Positions 63,312 to 64,000 of a stretch of DNA of 64,000 nucleotides are shown piece after piece. Numbering within the stretch: position 1 is the stretch's first letter; each line of letters starts with the position of its first letter. Made by a program: the position numbers and the translations under genes. This DNA comes from Anaerococcus murdochii (GTDB taxonomy: Bacteria; Bacillota; Clostridia; Tissierellales; Peptoniphilaceae): positions 1,674,001 to 1,738,000 of the forward strand of contig NZ_JAIPME010000002.1 of NCBI RefSeq assembly GCF_019957155.1, written 5' to 3'. Below the pieces are notes generated by a model. It was given only the letters and a program-made list of their open reading frames with translations, was not told where the DNA came from and made no database searches.

Positions 63312-64000
63312 GAAAAAGCTTTAAAAAAACTACAGAAACAACTAAAAATTTAATTGGGTCAAAAAGCATTAAATATACTGTAATAAAGATAATAATGCTT
63401 TTTGTACTCACAATTGTAATTGGCTTTGAGATTTTTGCCTACAATTCAATTAAAAATTATTATGAATCATCCCTAATTTCGTCAATGAAAAACCAAGCGA
63501 GAATTAGTCAGCTTCAGTATTCTTCATATATGTCAAGGTATGATCTTCAGGAAGTAATAATAGGAGATAAAAATCTTTTTTATAGGCAAAACGATAGCCA
63601 AGTTCAAATCCTTGACAACTCAGGTGTTGTTTTGTTTGATTCAATCGCTTCTTCTGAAATTGGTTCTATACTGAATACAAAGGACATAATAGAAGCCAGG
63701 GAAGGTGGAACTGGCATAAATAAAGATACTAATATAGACTCTAAAGAACAGGTTTTATCAATATCCTACCCATTAAAGGCATCTGACCAACAAGTTGGTA
63801 TTCTTAGGTTAACTAGTTCTATGGATAGGGTAAATAAACAAATTAATAAGGATGCATTTATATATCTTTTATTTGGAATTATTATAAGTATATTAGCCCT
63901 GCTAGTTTCATTTATAGCTGCAAAAAGTTTTATACAACCAATTAAAGAATTGATTGGTGTATCAGAAGTACTTGCCCAAGGAGATTATACAATTAAGGCT
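63302..64000 (+). CDS. Sensor histidine kinase, N-terminal part (cut by window end)
   Basis: The frame is open from ATG 63302 to the window end (233 residues). A first membrane helix (about 25-48, IIMLFVLTIVIGFEIFA) is followed by an extracellular sensor region of about 130 residues, a second helix (about 182-204) and the beginning of a HAMP linker (QPIKELIGVSEVLAQGDYTI). The kinase domain lies beyond the window. It partners the preceding regulator. The signal is unknown. Confidence 0.88.
   Translation, partial: MEIGKSFKKTTETTKNLIGSKSIKYTVIKIIMLFVLTIVIGFEIFAYNSIKNYYESSLISSMKNQARISQLQYSSYMSRYDLQEVIIGDKNLFYRQNDSQVQILDNSGVVLFDSIASSEIGSILNTKDIIEAREGGTGINKDTNIDSKEQVLSISYPLKASDQQVGILRLTSSMDRVNKQINKDAFIYLLFGIIISILALLVSFIAAKSFIQPIKELIGVSEVLAQGDYTIKA

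Overview
The window is AT-rich DNA from a low-GC Gram-positive anaerobe. The gene set (GlgC/GlgD heteromeric glycogen synthesis, HPr/EI, YitT, DUF1292, tmRNA, a surface protein with GA-like modules resembling those of Finegoldia magna) suggests the Peptoniphilaceae/Tissierellia (Anaerococcus, Finegoldia or Peptoniphilus type). That genus-level placement is inference. The window splits sharply into a mobile element (1 to about 34.0 kb) and ordinary chromosome (34.04 to 64 kb).

Mobile element, 1-34.0 kb. Nearly every gene is on the + strand. It is a conjugative element whose left end lies outside the window. It carries a lipoprotein, an HTH protein, a large LysM/coiled-coil/GA-module surface protein, topoisomerase III, and a type IV secretion core (PcfB-like DUF3801 protein, VirD4/TraG coupling ATPase, VirB2-like pilin, VirB6-like channel, PrgI, VirB4 ATPase). 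These are followed by an SSB, a structured oriT-like region with MobC-like and HxH relaxase genes, a VirB1-like transglycosylase and a C39-like secreted peptidase. An XRE/S24-like repressor lies at the right end. The element stops next to the 3' end of ssrA (tmRNA), a classic attachment site. No integrase is visible, so it is probably at the unseen left end.

Defence cargo, 17.6-33.1 kb. A class II Fic protein is followed directly by a short type I-E-like CRISPR array. Two tandem EcoRI-family adenine methyltransferases and a DUF262-HNH nuclease come next, forming a likely restriction-modification system. Two very acidic paralogous proteins of unknown role follow. A second mini-array with the same repeat and leader sits near the right end. 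No cas gene is present. The first two spacers of array 1 are identical and match the neighbouring fic gene at 29 of 33 positions, next to an AAG trinucleotide. A copy of the CRISPR leader box also precedes fic. This linkage of Fic to orphan CRISPR arrays is the most unusual thing in the window: it could be CRISPR-based competition between elements, or a crRNA-repressed toxin.

Chromosome, 34-64 kb. tmRNA (minus strand) and the glycogen operon glgC-glgD-glgA-(degenerate glgP)-pulA-pgm diverge from a shared promoter region. Next come an FHA/RodA-FtsW/class B PBP cell-wall cluster, NAD kinase (minus), a pseudouridine synthase, a 6S-like RNA with its own promoter and terminator, YtxH and DUF948-like proteins, a LacI-family regulator with ptsH and ptsI, an APH-like kinase, YitT, an S1-domain protein without a normal start codon, a parvulin isomerase, a degenerate M20 peptidase, DUF1292, radical SAM and P-loop proteins, a second pseudouridine synthase, a ROK glucokinase, and a two-component system cut by the window end.
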